64,000 nucleotides of DNA from Bombardia bombarda (Eukaryota > Ascomycota > Sordariomycetes > Sordariales > Lasiosphaeriaceae). The notes below the pieces were generated by a model, which was not told where the DNA came from, did no database searches, and was given only the letters and a program-made list of their open reading frames with translations. A program made the translations under genes and the position numbers. The stretch lies in NCBI GenBank assembly GCA_030512295.1, contig JAULSR010000008.1, forward strand, positions 868,001 to 932,000, in the 5' to 3' direction. Positions 21,563-34,224 of this stretch are shown one piece after another (the stretch's first letter is position 1; the number at the start of each line of letters is the position of its first letter).

Positions 21563-21619
21563 GGAGGGGGGGTAAGGGGTAGGGGGTAGGGGGTAGGGGG
21601 TAGGAGGAGGAGGAGGAGT
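21563..21619 (+). repeat. TAGGGGG array with G-quadruplex potential
   Basis: Starts GGGAGGGGGGGTAAGGGG, followed by four TAGGGGG-like units and then (GGA)n. Five or more G-runs of at least four lie within 45 nt, so intramolecular G-quadruplex formation on the plus strand is expected. It resembles but is not the canonical fungal telomere repeat TTAGGG. Confidence 0.8.
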
Positions 21620-21858
21620 GAAGCAAGGGAAAATGAAGAGACAAAGGGACATAAACTGCTGGTGACTGGTGACTGGTAGACCCATCTCGTCCACGTTCGT
21701 TCGCCCATTGCGCCTTGTTGCTGCTGCACCCTTTCCCTTTCATGCACAATGTGCATACATACATGGCATGCATGATTGTCTAGTTTAGGCTTGGCCCCGT
21801 CGAGTAACTTAAGTGTGTATGAGTCTCATCTGGGTGTATTTCGCCTGTCGACCTGGCG

Positions 21859-21886
21859 AAAAAAAAAAAAAAGGGGGGGGGGGGGG
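21859..21886. repeat. Abutting poly-A and poly-G homopolymers
   Basis: About 14 A followed directly by about 14 G. The exact run lengths are likely unreliable in the assembly. Confidence 0.85.
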
Positions 21887-23933
21887 TTGGCACCAAGAGG
21901 CACACACAGAGAAAAAGAGCCAAGAAGCTCGCATATGTAGGTAGGCATATATCATCACGTCATGTACGACCAAACAAACATAAACGTCATGTTCCTGTTG
22001 TTGTCTAGCCTCTGCAGAGTCGAGATACCTTGAGGCTTTGTTTGTCCTAGTACGTTAACACAACACTAAGGATGTCTGCTAGTATGTGAAGGCTGAGCAA
22101 GAGGTAGGCAGCCGACCCGCCGCCCTCGGATACTCGAGGGGGCGAGGTAGAGAGAGAGCAAACCGGAGGGGTGGGAAGAAGGAAACTTCGTAGATAGATA
22201 GGAAAGAAGAATACGCATTTGAAAGCAGGCCAAGCCGTCCGTCACGCAAAGGAAGCCATGGTGTTGGTTAGTTAGCTGGCCTCGAGAGACATCCCATCTC
22301 TGGGGTTTGCTTTTCCCGCCGAGCTCCCCCGAAAGCAAGGGCTCACACACAGGAGGATCCGGGACAGCCAGCCAGCTAGCAGTCAGAAACTTGGGACAGA
22401 CAGTACGAGATAGAAAACGAACCTAACGGCCTACTTCGTACCCGCCTGCCTCCTCCCCACTCACCGCCACTCCCCTCCTCTGTCTGCCCTGTGCTTTCTT
22501 AGCAGCGGCAGCAGCAGTGTGATGGGCTCGCTCCGATAGGAGAGCAAGAAGCCTAAGCCTTAGGGTGGATCGTGCTCCCTCCTCGCGCTCCCGTGCTCGT
22601 GCCTGTCGTGCCTGTGCCTGTGCCCGTGCCCATGGGCATCTTAACGACCTTCCTGACTTGTCCTGCCGAGAGAAGCGCTTGACAAGACAGCCTTGCCACA
22701 CACGCACACACACGCACTGGTTGAGACCCCTGAATGGACACAACCGGCCTTGTGCCCTCTTCCTCTTTCTCCCTCGTCTCCTCCATGTCTTGGTTCGGCA
22801 AGGCGGATGTGATTCGATTGCCTAAGCAGCAGCATAATCATTCAAGACTGGACTAGCCCCGGCAGGCAGAAAGAAAGTACGGTACTGACAGCAGAGAGGA
22901 GTGACTGACTGCCGAGTATGTACCGTGGGCCGCCACCATCACCATCTCCCAGCCCAAGTGTGGGACTGATGGGACTGATGGGACCCAAGATGTGTCCGCC
23001 AGGGTGGTTGATGGATGCAGGCGGCTCACGCCCACACCATGAAATGTCTCAGTCGAGATTTTCACAGGGTTTTTCGTCAGCCGATAAGCCCGTCTGTCTC
23101 CGTGTGCGTGCTTGTTTTGTGTCTGGCCCACCCACCGCCGCCCTCTCCATCTCACGATCCATAAGAAGGACATGGAATGTGTGGATTCAGAGATGATGAG
23201 AGAGGGAGGAGGACGCACCACTCGGTACCGAACTGATGCGACTAGCTCAGGCCGGTTGCCGTGAACTCCTTCCGGCCAGCTAGCCAGTCAGCGGGCTGTC
23301 GATCATGACCAGAAGAGAGAAAAAACGAGGCCAAGGTGGGAAATAGACTATACGAAATACAGTAGTATTGGTCACATTGACTTGGGTCTCGAACGACAAC
23401 TTTTGCTTCTCCGTATCGTGAGGTAAACCATCCTGACGACACCACTATCAGAAAAAAAAACCAAAGAAACTTGCGTGAGGCAAAAAAGGCATCCAAGTCT
23501 CGTCTTGTTCTCTTGTGAGCCCTCTTCGGTAATTTGCAAACAGGTTGCCAAGCGGCCGGTAGATCTCCATCTGCGCGTAACCAGGTGGCCAGAACAGAGA
23601 GGCAGACAGGCGGACGGACAGCAATCACCGGAACCTTGTGGGAGAGCGATGCTGTTGATGACCAGGATGTTATGTAGGAATAAGGTCAAGGCTGGGCTGG
23701 TTGGGCTGGGTGATGGCGCTGATCTGGCTTGTTTCTGTCCCTGAGCATCAGGCGAATTACCAGAAAGGGGACCCCTAATGAGAGAGTCATGGCTCTTTTC
23801 AGACATGGTGACTCCAACCCCCACAATGCAGCGAATCGTGTCAACTCACGTCAGGAAGCTATATCCTGGTCTTTTGCGTTGTTGTGTGGCATTCCGTAGT
23901 CCGGAGCACTCCGTTCAACAACTATACTGATAC

Positions 23934-23964
23934 GAGGTGCGAGGTGCGAGGTGCGAGGTGCGAG
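23934..23964. repeat. (GAGGTGC)4 heptanucleotide tandem repeat
   Basis: Four perfect units plus a partial fifth (GAG). No coding context is visible around it. Confidence 0.85.
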
Positions 23965-26900
23965 ACACTCAGCAACTGACTGAATCTGGTACTGCATGCT
24001 CTAGTTGATTCACGTGGTCGAACAATCATGGACATGTACGCATGTACATGCGACATGGGTCATCAGAGAGCAAGCAGAACGAATTCGGCCAGTGTTGAGG
24101 TGGTCAAGGTTGAGCTCCAAAACCCGGGGGGCCCAAGCTCCTTACTCGAGCTGATTGATGATAGTGCCAGACGTGGCAACCGGGGGACAGGGGGTGGGTG
24201 CGGTGGGTGCGGTGGGTGGCCAAACAAAACAAAACAAAACAGTCAAGAGCAAAAGACAGACAGACAGACAGGCACCCCTCACATCGTGCAGCCAGCCAGC
24301 TTCCCCAGCCCTGGCGAAGCCTTGATATCTCACCATCTGTGTGCCGTATACTCATCATCATTTGCTTTTCCCCCTTCGTGTCTTTGGACTCGGCCCGGTT
24401 TGACTTTTGACCCTGGGTGAGCCAGCCATGTCTCAAAAGGCGCGCGCGCGCAGCGCGGAACGCGCTCACGGCATTGGCTTTGATCGCCCACTTGGATCGT
24501 GATCCTGGCCCTACAGGGTCAATTTTCTTTTTGCGGGGAAACAGTGGTACAAGAGCCATGGAGAGCGAATGAAGAAGTAAGAAAAAAACGGAGGGGTGGA
24601 GCTTCAATTGAAGAAGCCAAGGTGGGAAAGAATGCAAAAGCAAAAAGAAAAAGGAGAAACAACGGAAAAGAGTCTGCAGAGCACGCGCTCAGCTCAGTAA
24701 GGTGCAATGAAACGCGATGGTGTGCTCTCCAAAAACTGCAGTCAGTGTCTTGTGTGTGTGTGTTGTTAAGGAATGCTTGGGATCGCAATCTGCTGCACGA
24801 CAGATCTGACAGATGCGCAGCTTGCCGATCACGATGCGACGCCGTCTCTTTTGCGTTGCAGTCGACGGTGCCGGGCTTGTTTGGTCAAGCAAAAGAGGAA
24901 AGGACGAATCGAGACGGGCAGAGCCCAAGCCACACGGCAACATGCGTCCGTTCGGCATTCCTACATGGCAGATATGACCAAGCTTGGTGAATACCAGTCA
25001 GTATCCGTAGCTGAACAAGTTGACAAATGATAGGCCGTCGTCAACATTCCGCCAGTCGTTGTATATTGTGCAGACCTAAGGGTTCTCCTTCCCCTTACTA
25101 GTTGAATTAGGAAAAAGGGGGCAGGGGTGGAAGAGGATCTCAAGGGGTCCTGTGACGGCCCCCCCCCTCCCCTGGCTATTGCCATTGCTCGCGCTATCGT
25201 CGTCAAGCGAATTCGGTATGCCGTCCGCGATGCCTGTTGGTGGGTTTGCCGTCTTATCGGAGGCTCGACTTGACCTCCCCGCGTGGTGCGGTCGGAAGTT
25301 GAGTCGGCTAACTACGGGGTAGCAGACGCGAAGATCGGTCGCCGGTGTCCAGACTCCAGGCAAGCAGGCATCTAGGACAACTCTCTCTCCTGTCCCCCGT
25401 GCGACCTCCGCAAAACATATCGTCGCGTTCGTGTAGCGCCGGCAACATTAGATAGACTAGATATCTGGTGCGATTCTCAAGTAATCCAAGCCGACAAATA
25501 CCGGCAAGACCCTCCGCGGGGAATTAACAGTAATCAATATAGCCACGTATGCTCCGGACGGAGAGCGAAGGCATGCCAAGACCGACCCCAGTGAGAAGAC
25601 GGCGGTAATAAACAGGCTGAGAGTAAAGATATTGAAATGATAAAAAGACCAGACTTTGGACCTGTGTTTGGGGGCCATACACACCATTTGCAGAATGCTA
25701 GACTTGGTTGTTGGCAGTGTGTCTTGGGCGTCAAACGCTCCCGCATGTCGTTACTAATAACTAATAACTAGGTAGACTTAGGTAGGGACGAAGTTACACT
25801 GGACCTAGGTGTTTGCGCCATCGTTGAGAAGCTTCGTTGTTTTTTTTTGCCAGAGCCAACTGTTAGCCACGTCGGGGAAGATCGTACATAATCCTGCTGC
25901 AGGGGAAGCATGAACCCCCCAAGCCCCAATTGGAATGGTAAACACATGCCAAGTCCCAAGTGTAATGGGATAGCTGAACGAGACCGACGATGACAGATAC
26001 TCTGGCCTTCCTCTGGCCCAATCCCGCTCGCGGATTGAGATCCGGCACCGTTTGCCAGAGGAGCCGGTGTCTTCGGTCGAGGCGCTATCGCCCGCCCGGA
26101 CGGGCCTGGGCCCTCGCGCCGACAGAGAATGCAGTAATACGATTGCGTGTAGACGAAATAAGCTGCGAGGGAGGGTGGGGGAAGGCACTGACTGCGGTCT
26201 TACCCTCAGACCTCAGACATCAAGCCTCAGTGCCGACAAGTGCCGCGAGGAGAAGCCAGTGAATGGGGTCTGAAACTTTGACAGACTCGAAGACGCATTA
26301 TTTCCGTTTCTCACTCTCCATCAAAGTACTGTATGTACGTAGTAGTGAGTTCACGAGCGGGATTCGTGGGTTTACACCACCATATCGGAGACGAGACAGG
26401 CGGATGCCAAACATCGTGGTGCTGACCATTCCTGCATCTTTCTTGCTTTTTTGTCGACCGTCATTTTGCGTTCTAGCATGCCATCTATGTCCACATCTCG
26501 GTCCCGGGCAAGATTGCCACGATATCACGAGGTGCTTGAAAATTGGGAGTCACGACGACCACGGTCCCGATCCAGGTCCAGGTTCAGGTCCTTGCATTCT
26601 CATGTCAAGTGTCAAGTGCCAAGAATCTCCAAGTTGGAAACTCTTACAAACAAGAACCCTTGGTTGAAGGTGCAGCGCGTTGGTGGACGATGATGCCGTG
26701 ATGCTGCTCCCGCCTGGGTGTCCGGCTCTTCCTCGCTCTAATTTAACCAGAGCTGCGGGTTACCCAGCTGTAATAATAAGGCTGTCGAGTCACTGAATGT
26801 TGACTTTGCTGGCCTTTGCATGCATGAAATGTTATCTCGAGTCGTTCGGTATCCGAGCGGGGGGTCTTGGAAAAGAAAAGATTGTGGATATGGGTCTTGG

Positions 26901-29900
26901 GGTCTGCAATGGGGTCGTATTTGGCGCGGTATTTCCCATCGCGCCTGTCCCTTTTCGGGGTCCCTGTCAAATCTGTAACACCCCCTTGCCTGTCGATCCT
27001 GGCCCGTGTGTCTTCTATCTTAGTGAGGAGCTGTCGAATTCCTAGGAAGCGTTGCTCCTTCTAATCTCTTTTCCAGCACCTTTTGATGAGCTTCTCGTAT
27101 GCTTAAGAGCAAGTTGTGAGCCTCATTCAACGCACTCCCGGCACCTTCATGCGACTCACTATCCTTGAGCTAGATCCATGTTGGCGGACAACGGTAGCAT
27201 GGTGGTGGTTTTTTGTGGCTTTCTGCATGCCTCAACCAACAATGATCGTGTGGTGCACAATTATGATGTACAAGCTCGGGTCCCCGAATGTGACTCTATC
27301 GTGCCCGACGCACTCCGTCGACCGGGGACCTAGCAGAAACCCACTCACCGTTTAACTGTTCCTGTATGTCGGCTCTTGTTTCTGTGACCTTGTATCTCTC
27401 GCAGAGATCGTCAAAGTCTGTCATCTCGGGAATCTTGAATCCACCCAGATGTTGCCAATATCGAGAACAGGCAGGTCCGTCCCCAGGGTTTGGGAAAGAC
27501 CCTACACGACCGCGTGACACGCTTTCCGCTTGTCGCCTTTGGGGGATCTGGGTGGTGATCAAACGGCTACACAGCTGGTTCCTGATCAGCGCTCTGTACC
27601 TGTCCGTCATGTGAGGCCGAGATCGAAACCCACGTTCGGCATGTGGGAGCTCGTTGCTGGCAACTGGCTATCTAACAAACGAGTATTTCCTATTCCGCGC
27701 AAACCAAGCGTGTCGCCTCTGGATGGATGAGGGAGGGTGCCTACCTGTTAGCTAATGTACCTGTACCAGAGAGGCGGAGTCATGTCGAGATAATCTAAGC
27801 AACAGCAAGCGGAGAAACTCATGTAGCCAAATTCGCAGAATTCGGTTCTCGGCTGCGATTGCATGTTTGCTCTTGGCGATTTTAGGCTCGAATGACTTCC
27901 AGGTTCCCCAGGTTGTTTCATGAATCATCCTCGAGAGTATCCGTAAACACGTCAACAACGGAAGCTGTAATCTCTAACCATGGGTCTTGCTGCGCTCCTG
28001 CATAGGAAGAGAGGAGCAAAAAATACTAGTGTAATTAGTTATCTCGATGATCTCATACCGGTCGGCGACCTCCCCACCGCCACTGACAGGGGACCCCTGG
28101 GAAAATCTGTTTCAGGTGAACTGTTTTGGCCTAAGTCCCAAGATGTGGCTGTTCGAATTGGGCAAGGCCACCGCTGGAGAACGATGGAGAACTGGTGATG
28201 AGATGAACTACCAGAACAAGTACATGATCGACTTAGAGAATACATTCTGTGTACACATGCTGCGGAATTGGGCGTCCACTCCATAGCTAGGATTGGGTAG
28301 GAAGAGGAAAGCACATCTCATCAGCCGGCCGGTGGAAGGGGCTCGTGATTTCAACCTCTCTGTTTGCACTCAACATCTGAAAGAGCGGAGGCGAAGCCAG
28401 TGTTCTTTTTGGATAGGTCTGCTGTGTAAATGTGCACTAGTTGTTGGACAACCCAATGGGGTCTCTCGAGGGTCTGCAGCAGACCAGAGCCTGAGCCAGG
28501 ATGTTATTCCTCGAAGGCAAGCCGCAGAAAAGATCCCAACTTGGCCCTTAGCCTTAGTAGAGGCGGCATCAGAGAGTCAGTTTTGTTAAAGAAGCAGACC
28601 AATAGGACGGCAGTTCTCCACACATGTTCAGTACGCTTAAGTCCAGCAGAAGGTGTGCTTGGTGCGGTTTGCTGTCGAGTCCTAGGTAGCTAACGGGGCA
28701 AAGCTCGAAGACGTAGCCAACTGGTTACACTGTTTGTACTGTAGATATTTGGAAGCGCTCTTATCGTGGTGAAAAGATTTTTTTGTCCTTTCCCCTTTTC
28801 CGGTAGAGTGTCAGGCCGGGGTTGGCCAACGATGGTGCTTGTCATGTCCTTCTCGACCGGCCGATAAGGCAGGGTCCGGTGTCTGGTGTGCTCAAAAGGG
28901 CAAGGAGCAGCACTGAGCCAAATTCTGCGAGTCTGCATGCATTTTGCAAATGCAAGCACGCATCAGACAAATGCGGAGCAAGCGGTCTGGACACTTGGAT
29001 AAAGCTGGCATACAGGACACCTGGAGGATGCTGTCACATCAGCCCTTCAGCCCGTCGCTGGTTGGTGTTGGTGTTGTGGGTGTGTAAGTCAATAATGTGT
29101 TTGGTATGTACGTAGTGTGGCATCTATGCCAGGTGCCAGGGTGACAGTCCGGCTGCCTGTCTGTCCAGGTGTCCAGGTGTGCCACAGTAGTTGAAAGAGG
29201 CTGAGGTTTATTAGGAGTCAGGGTATCGGTAGGGTGGCTCGGGTGGGTTGCCGTGTTGTCGTCAAGCTGGAATTGGAACTGGAATTGCTGTTGCAATTGC
29301 AATTTGTTCGGACGATGCGCCAGCCAGCAGCCAGCCAACCAGCCAACCAGCCAACCAGCCAGAGAGAGGCAAAAAGGACAGACAGACAGATGGAGTCGGA
29401 GCTAACACTCGGTCAAGGCCAAAACAAAGTAGGTGGTCGGTTGCGCATCGCATCGCATCGCAGCGCGTCGCATCGCATCACATCAAATCGATCCCGTCGC
29501 TATCGCTATCGTGACTGACCATTGCCAGTGTCAGTGCTTTGCTTCGCTTCGCTTCGTAGGTGTGTTGCTTGTGTGTGCGTCCAGTCCAAGCCTGCCCGCG
29601 TCGGCCGAAGCCGCCCCCAAGGCTGAAACCAAGCCCAAGATTAGAACCGACGCTCCCGCAGAGGCCAGCACCAAAACCGTGACGTTCCAATCCCGTTGTG
29701 TTGAAGTCACTGGCGGGCATCACTGGCGGTCGATGGAGGCGTCAGGGTCAGGTCCCACCAAAGGTGCCGTCATTGGCTGGACAACTGCTGGCGCAACAGG
29801 GGACACGATGGGCCGGGCTGCTGTACCCCTGCCAGGTGTGCGCTTTCTTTTTGGTTTCTTTTTATTTCCGGGCTAGGGTGCTTTGGCTGACCGCCCACTG

Positions 29901-32698
29901 TCCCCCCGCCGACCCACTTAATTGAGGTCGCCGTGACGAACCCAGTGCCAGCGCCACGCTGGACGCAACCTGCTGGAGCCCGAATGTGAAATAGGTATCC
30001 GTACGGACCACTGCCCGGTCACGAAGTGTTTGCCACCAAGTCGGTCAGTCAGTCAGTCAGTGAGTTAGTCAGTCAGTGGGTTTTGCGGAGACACGACCTA
30101 GGGAGCTAGGTAGAGCGCCAAGTTGAGCACTAAAGCAACTGACTGGGGGCAGAGAGGAGTCCGAATTCAACGCAATATGGAGCAGTGACGTTATTAGTAT
30201 CCTGTAGTAATGACTGTGTACACAGTATGTGCAGTTATCTGCCGTCTGCTAGGATTGAGGTCGACACAAGATTTGCAGGCAGTTGGTTCCCGGAGAAGGG
30301 CGCTACCCAGGCTTGGGCCAGGGAGCTATGGAGTCGGGAAAAAACACTAAATGCAGTGTTCCGTAACAGAGATTCGTCGCAATATCCAAAAAAGGGCCCG
30401 AGACACGGCTTTCTGCTTTGATTAATTCAAACTTTGCACAGCCCGAGCCTCCACTTCTCGCGGGCGGGCCGGCCGGCAGCGAAGGGGCCGCCCAATAAGT
30501 CGCTCTTGGCAGTACGGAGCAGATGCGGCAATGGGCGGGTGCGCAATCGACTCCGATTTCAAGCCGTTGAGGAACCCCGCTTCATTATGGAACCTCAATT
30601 GTCGGACGACAAGACACACGACAACTTGTCAAGGGTTCATTCAATGGTAACTCGCCACCTCGGTCAACTTGGCCAGAAGGAGGCGAATACCGGAAAGCGT
30701 CATCATGTAACCTTTTCCACGCGATAGGTAACTCTGTAGTTGCAACAACTGACAACATGTCTTCCAACTTGCTCTGCCACCGGTGCGACACACTTTCGGT
30801 CTATTTTCGTTCCCCAGGGAGTTGATGTCAGCGCCATGCCGGTGAAAGATTCGGAGGGCTGGCTGGGGTGGGCTGAGCTGGGCTGGTTGGCTACCATCCG
30901 GTAACGATGGAAGTTGCTACGACATACCGGGCCCTCGCGGGCTATGCTACCTGCCCTCGACTCCAGTCGCTTTTGGTTTCGTCACAGGAGAACACCGTGA
31001 CGTGAGCAGCAAGAGCTGAGAAACACCAATTAAGAATTTCACCGTCTCATGCTGGTTGGTTAGTTGGCTGGCTGGCTAAATGCCGTCTGCTGAACCGCTG
31101 GGGATTCCGAGTCGCACTGAACGACCTGTAATGTGTGCCGGGCTCCTTCCCTCGAACGCTGTTTGGGAGGTTGAACAACAGACGTCACAAAGCGTCTAAA
31201 AATTACAAAAGTTTTCCACTTTTCTTTACGTAGTGCACGGAGTTGTGGATACACTCCCCTGAAGGGCAGCTTTCTTCCCTGCTGAGTGACGGCAGTTTGG
31301 GCCACACCCGAATGATAACCCCGCCCCCTTTCCACTTTCCGCACGCCAAGGCTGAAGAGGTTGTTAGTTCCATTTGCTTCTTGCCATCCATGCTCAAGTC
31401 ACCGGCTTCACTCCGCGACGCCTTCCACGATAGGGAGACAGGTCTGGAATGTCTGTACGAAAGAAAGAGTAGCTACTGTGCATGCAGTTTGAACAGGTAT
31501 CGCGAACAGTAGAAAATGGTCGAGTTTTTATCTGTGAACCCGAGATATCTGTCGGTCGAGTGCTCTCCCGGACAGGTTGGGAACCAACAGATAGAAAATA
31601 ATGTCCAAATTGAGCTTAGCTGTTTTAGTTTTGCTTTGATGCCTGTTGCGCAAGTAATGTACCTGTACTTGGGGCCCCTGTCTGGGAAGCTGCCGCCAAG
31701 GATCTCCATTCCAAGCTGTCGCTCAGCGAGTTCGGCCAATCACTTGGTGCTGTTTGGGGTTAGAGCGTGCACCTTGATGAGTGCAAGGAAGGTAGGAAAG
31801 AGCAACTACGGCGCTGTACCTACCTTACGCTCTTTGTACTCGGTACGGACCACAGCACCTAGTACAGTACCTTGAACTTGGTACAGTTGACAACCATGGA
31901 CTGCCGTTTTGGCTGGTGCTGGCTGCTGTTGTTGGCTCTTTCTGCTGCTAGGCGTTGCTGGTATGCCATTCCGACAGAATTCGATCCCACCACCATCTGT
32001 GCCTGGGACAGGGGCCACACCCTGCCAGTGACGCACAAAGAGGGACCTGAAGCCAAATCATGTCATGGGAGGTGTCCAAGTCTCCAAGACACCCTGATTG
32101 ACTGCGCTGAGTGCCTTTTTTTTTTCTCCTTCTATTTTGCTCTTGCTTTTTCTGTCTGTTCGAGTCATCATTGGCTGTGTCTTGAATCTGAGTCTGAATC
32201 TGACTCTGAATTTGAATTTGACCGAGAAGTGAGAGGATTGGGCCCGACGGACCCTGCAGAAGGGAATCGCATTCTCCACACAAAACAACATCAGTGGCGT
32301 CTGTTAGCCGGGACCCCAGGCCAGCCAGCCCGCCAGGCCAAACAGCCAGCCAGCGCAAACAAGTGGGCAGCAAGTCTCGCCCTCCGTCATCCAAAGCCGT
32401 ACCCGTTTCAAAGCCGTCGAGTAAAGACGGGAGTGCCTGTGTGGTGCTTTGCTTTGTACCAACTACCCAGGCGACGGCCCGTGGCGAGCGACGTCGGTGG
32501 CATAAACAGCATTTCCTAGTCCAGGTTCCTAGTCCAGGTATGTATGGAGTACTGCTGGTTACGGGGCGTGTCCTGTACAATACGTACAATTTCATACCGC
32601 CCTCTTGTTGACGCAGCACTACACACACGACACTACCGTCAGTACATACACACTACACACTACACATTCACTCGAAAGAACGGTGAAAAAAAAAAAAC

Positions 32699-32760
32699 TC
32701 GTCCACCGTCCACCGTCCACCGTCCACCGTCCACCGTCCACCGTCCACCGTCCACCGTCC
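32699..32760. repeat. (GTCCACC)n heptanucleotide tandem repeat, nearly nine copies
   Basis: About 8.7 perfect copies of a 7-mer, beginning after a run of 11 A and ending in CCCCTGTCCCC. It lies about 200 nt before the start of the ATG-free interval upstream of the FlbC-like gene. A period of seven is not compatible with a conserved reading frame. Confidence 0.9.
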
Positions 32761-32960
32761 CCCTGTCCCCTGTCCCGGCTCCCCGTCTGCCCGACTGCTT
32801 GTGCCTGTCTCTCGATTTGTATCTCCAGTTCTGCACACAGTCAAGCCTCGCCCTCCAACCCTCTCAACTCTCTGCCCGGCCTCACTTAGTCTCGGCGTCG
32901 CAGCCCTACCAAGACCAGGACGGCGCAAAATACAATTATCCTGTCCAGGGCAGCACGATG

Positions 32961-34224
32961 TGTCGCATCCCTGCCATAGCACGCCCTCTGTTGGCTGTTG
33001 TTCAGGGTACGGACTACCAAGTACTTTGCCTTTCCCCCATCCCGTCCCTTCCCACCCCTGGTCATCCTCGTCCCTCGTCCTCACACCCCCCCCGTCCCAT
33101 CCCCCGTCCCTCCAGTCGTGGGAGAGGGCAGTCCCATCTTGCCTCTTGATCCCTGCACGCAGGCACCCCCCTGACGGCTCAACTTCTCGGTGGGGCTGTC
33201 CTGTCTCTTGCCTGTCTGTCCATTGACTTCAAAACTCCGAGTGGGTGAGTGGTGGAGAGTGACTTGGGTGCTAGAGCTTGGCCTTCCTCCTCCTCGACCC
33301 GTCAAGGAGCCCGGCCTGAGACTAACGGAGAAACAAACACCAGGCCAATAACGCAATAACCACCACAGTGCTCACTTCCACACTCTGCTCACTCCCTAGC
33401 TGCCGCCGCTGCCACACTCTTCTGGTCAGCTTGCTTCTTGCACACAGACTCTATCGTGCAATTATACCTCCAAATTTGACCGTCAATTCCCCGGATCACC
33501 ATCATCACATCCCGCATCCGGGCTATCCAAACCAAGCCAGCCAAGCGTTTGTCGGAATAAGTTATCAGCGCTCATCTCAGATACTCCACGGGAAGGCGTG
33601 CAGTACCAGACCGCCTACACTCGACCAGTGCTTCGTACATCATACGCACTATACTCAAACCCTGGCCCTGGCTGGACAAGACGACAACACCCACCCCGCG
33701 CTGCCTGTCTGCCTCATTACCAAAAGCTCGTCTTCTCAGCGTCCCTGTTAATAAGAGCCCTTTAGAAGGGATAATTCGACTGTCGATCCAGACGTCTAAC
33801 TACACTACCCGTGTACGGTTCAGTCGTCACAGGATCCTGACCACCCAGTACCCGTCTCCACCTGCCCCGCTGACCAAAAGAGCAATAACGTTCAGACGAC
33901 TTTGACTGGTCGGTAAACCCATTGGCCCTAGCTTCCAGTCTGGTACTCCCGTCTTCCCAGGCGCAGGGCTGCTGCTTCGCATATCATCTTGTCAGACCCC
34001 CCCAAAGACACTTAAGGGCCGCTGATCCCTCCTGCCTGAGCTATTGTCCGATCTTCTCTCAAGTTCGACCCAACCAAAGGGATCCCGCGTCTCATCAGCA
34101 AAACCATTTGGGCTCTACTGCTCCTTCTCTTCAAGACCTCGTCAACGATACTCACCACACCAAACACATCTCACTTCAGCACCGTAGTTGAGGAGGAAAC
34201 TACAGACCACACATTCCGGACCTC
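32961..34224 (+). promoter_or_regulatory. ATG-free 1,264-nt segment, candidate 5' leader of the FlbC-like gene
   Basis: Reading every base from the ATG at 32958-32960 to the predicted start codon at 34225, the sense strand contains no ATG. It opens with a pyrimidine-rich stretch (about 33030-33120, many CCC/TCC runs), a common feature of fungal core promoters just before transcription starts, and continues with C/A-rich, leader-like sequence. The simplest reading is a long 5' UTR kept free of upstream start codons, so scanning ribosomes reach 34225. Part of it may be an intron or promoter; transcription has not been shown. Confidence 0.6.

Larger units (their letters stand above)
16845..32960. 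other. Gene-poor region of about 16 kb between SF3B1 and the FlbC-like gene
   Basis: No open frame here shows a recognisable domain, credible ATG start plus intron signals, or protein-like composition; most long frames run through microsatellites. What is visible is simple sequence: (GGA)n 17105-17135, (GA)n 21042-21064, a TAGGGGG array 21563-21619, adjacent poly-A and poly-G runs 21859-21886, (GAGGTGC)4 23934-23964, CAAAA iterations 24221-24240, CCAGCCAA iterations 29321-29360, CGCATCGCAT iterations 29445-29480, CAGT iterations 30040-30076 and (GTCCACC)n 32699-32760. GC content is ordinary, unlike RIP-degraded DNA. It is probably regulatory or noncoding DNA upstream of a developmental regulator, and may contain noncoding transcripts that I cannot define. 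Confidence 0.5.

Noticed and set aside
21563..21619. True telomere or chromosome end
   Set aside because: The unit is TAGGGGG rather than TTAGGG, only a few copies, and normal sequence continues on both sides.
32544..33149. 201-codon plus-strand frame before the FlbC-like gene
   Set aside because: It runs through the (GTCCACC)n array and a pyrimidine tract, giving repeated STVHRPP; no protein-like features.
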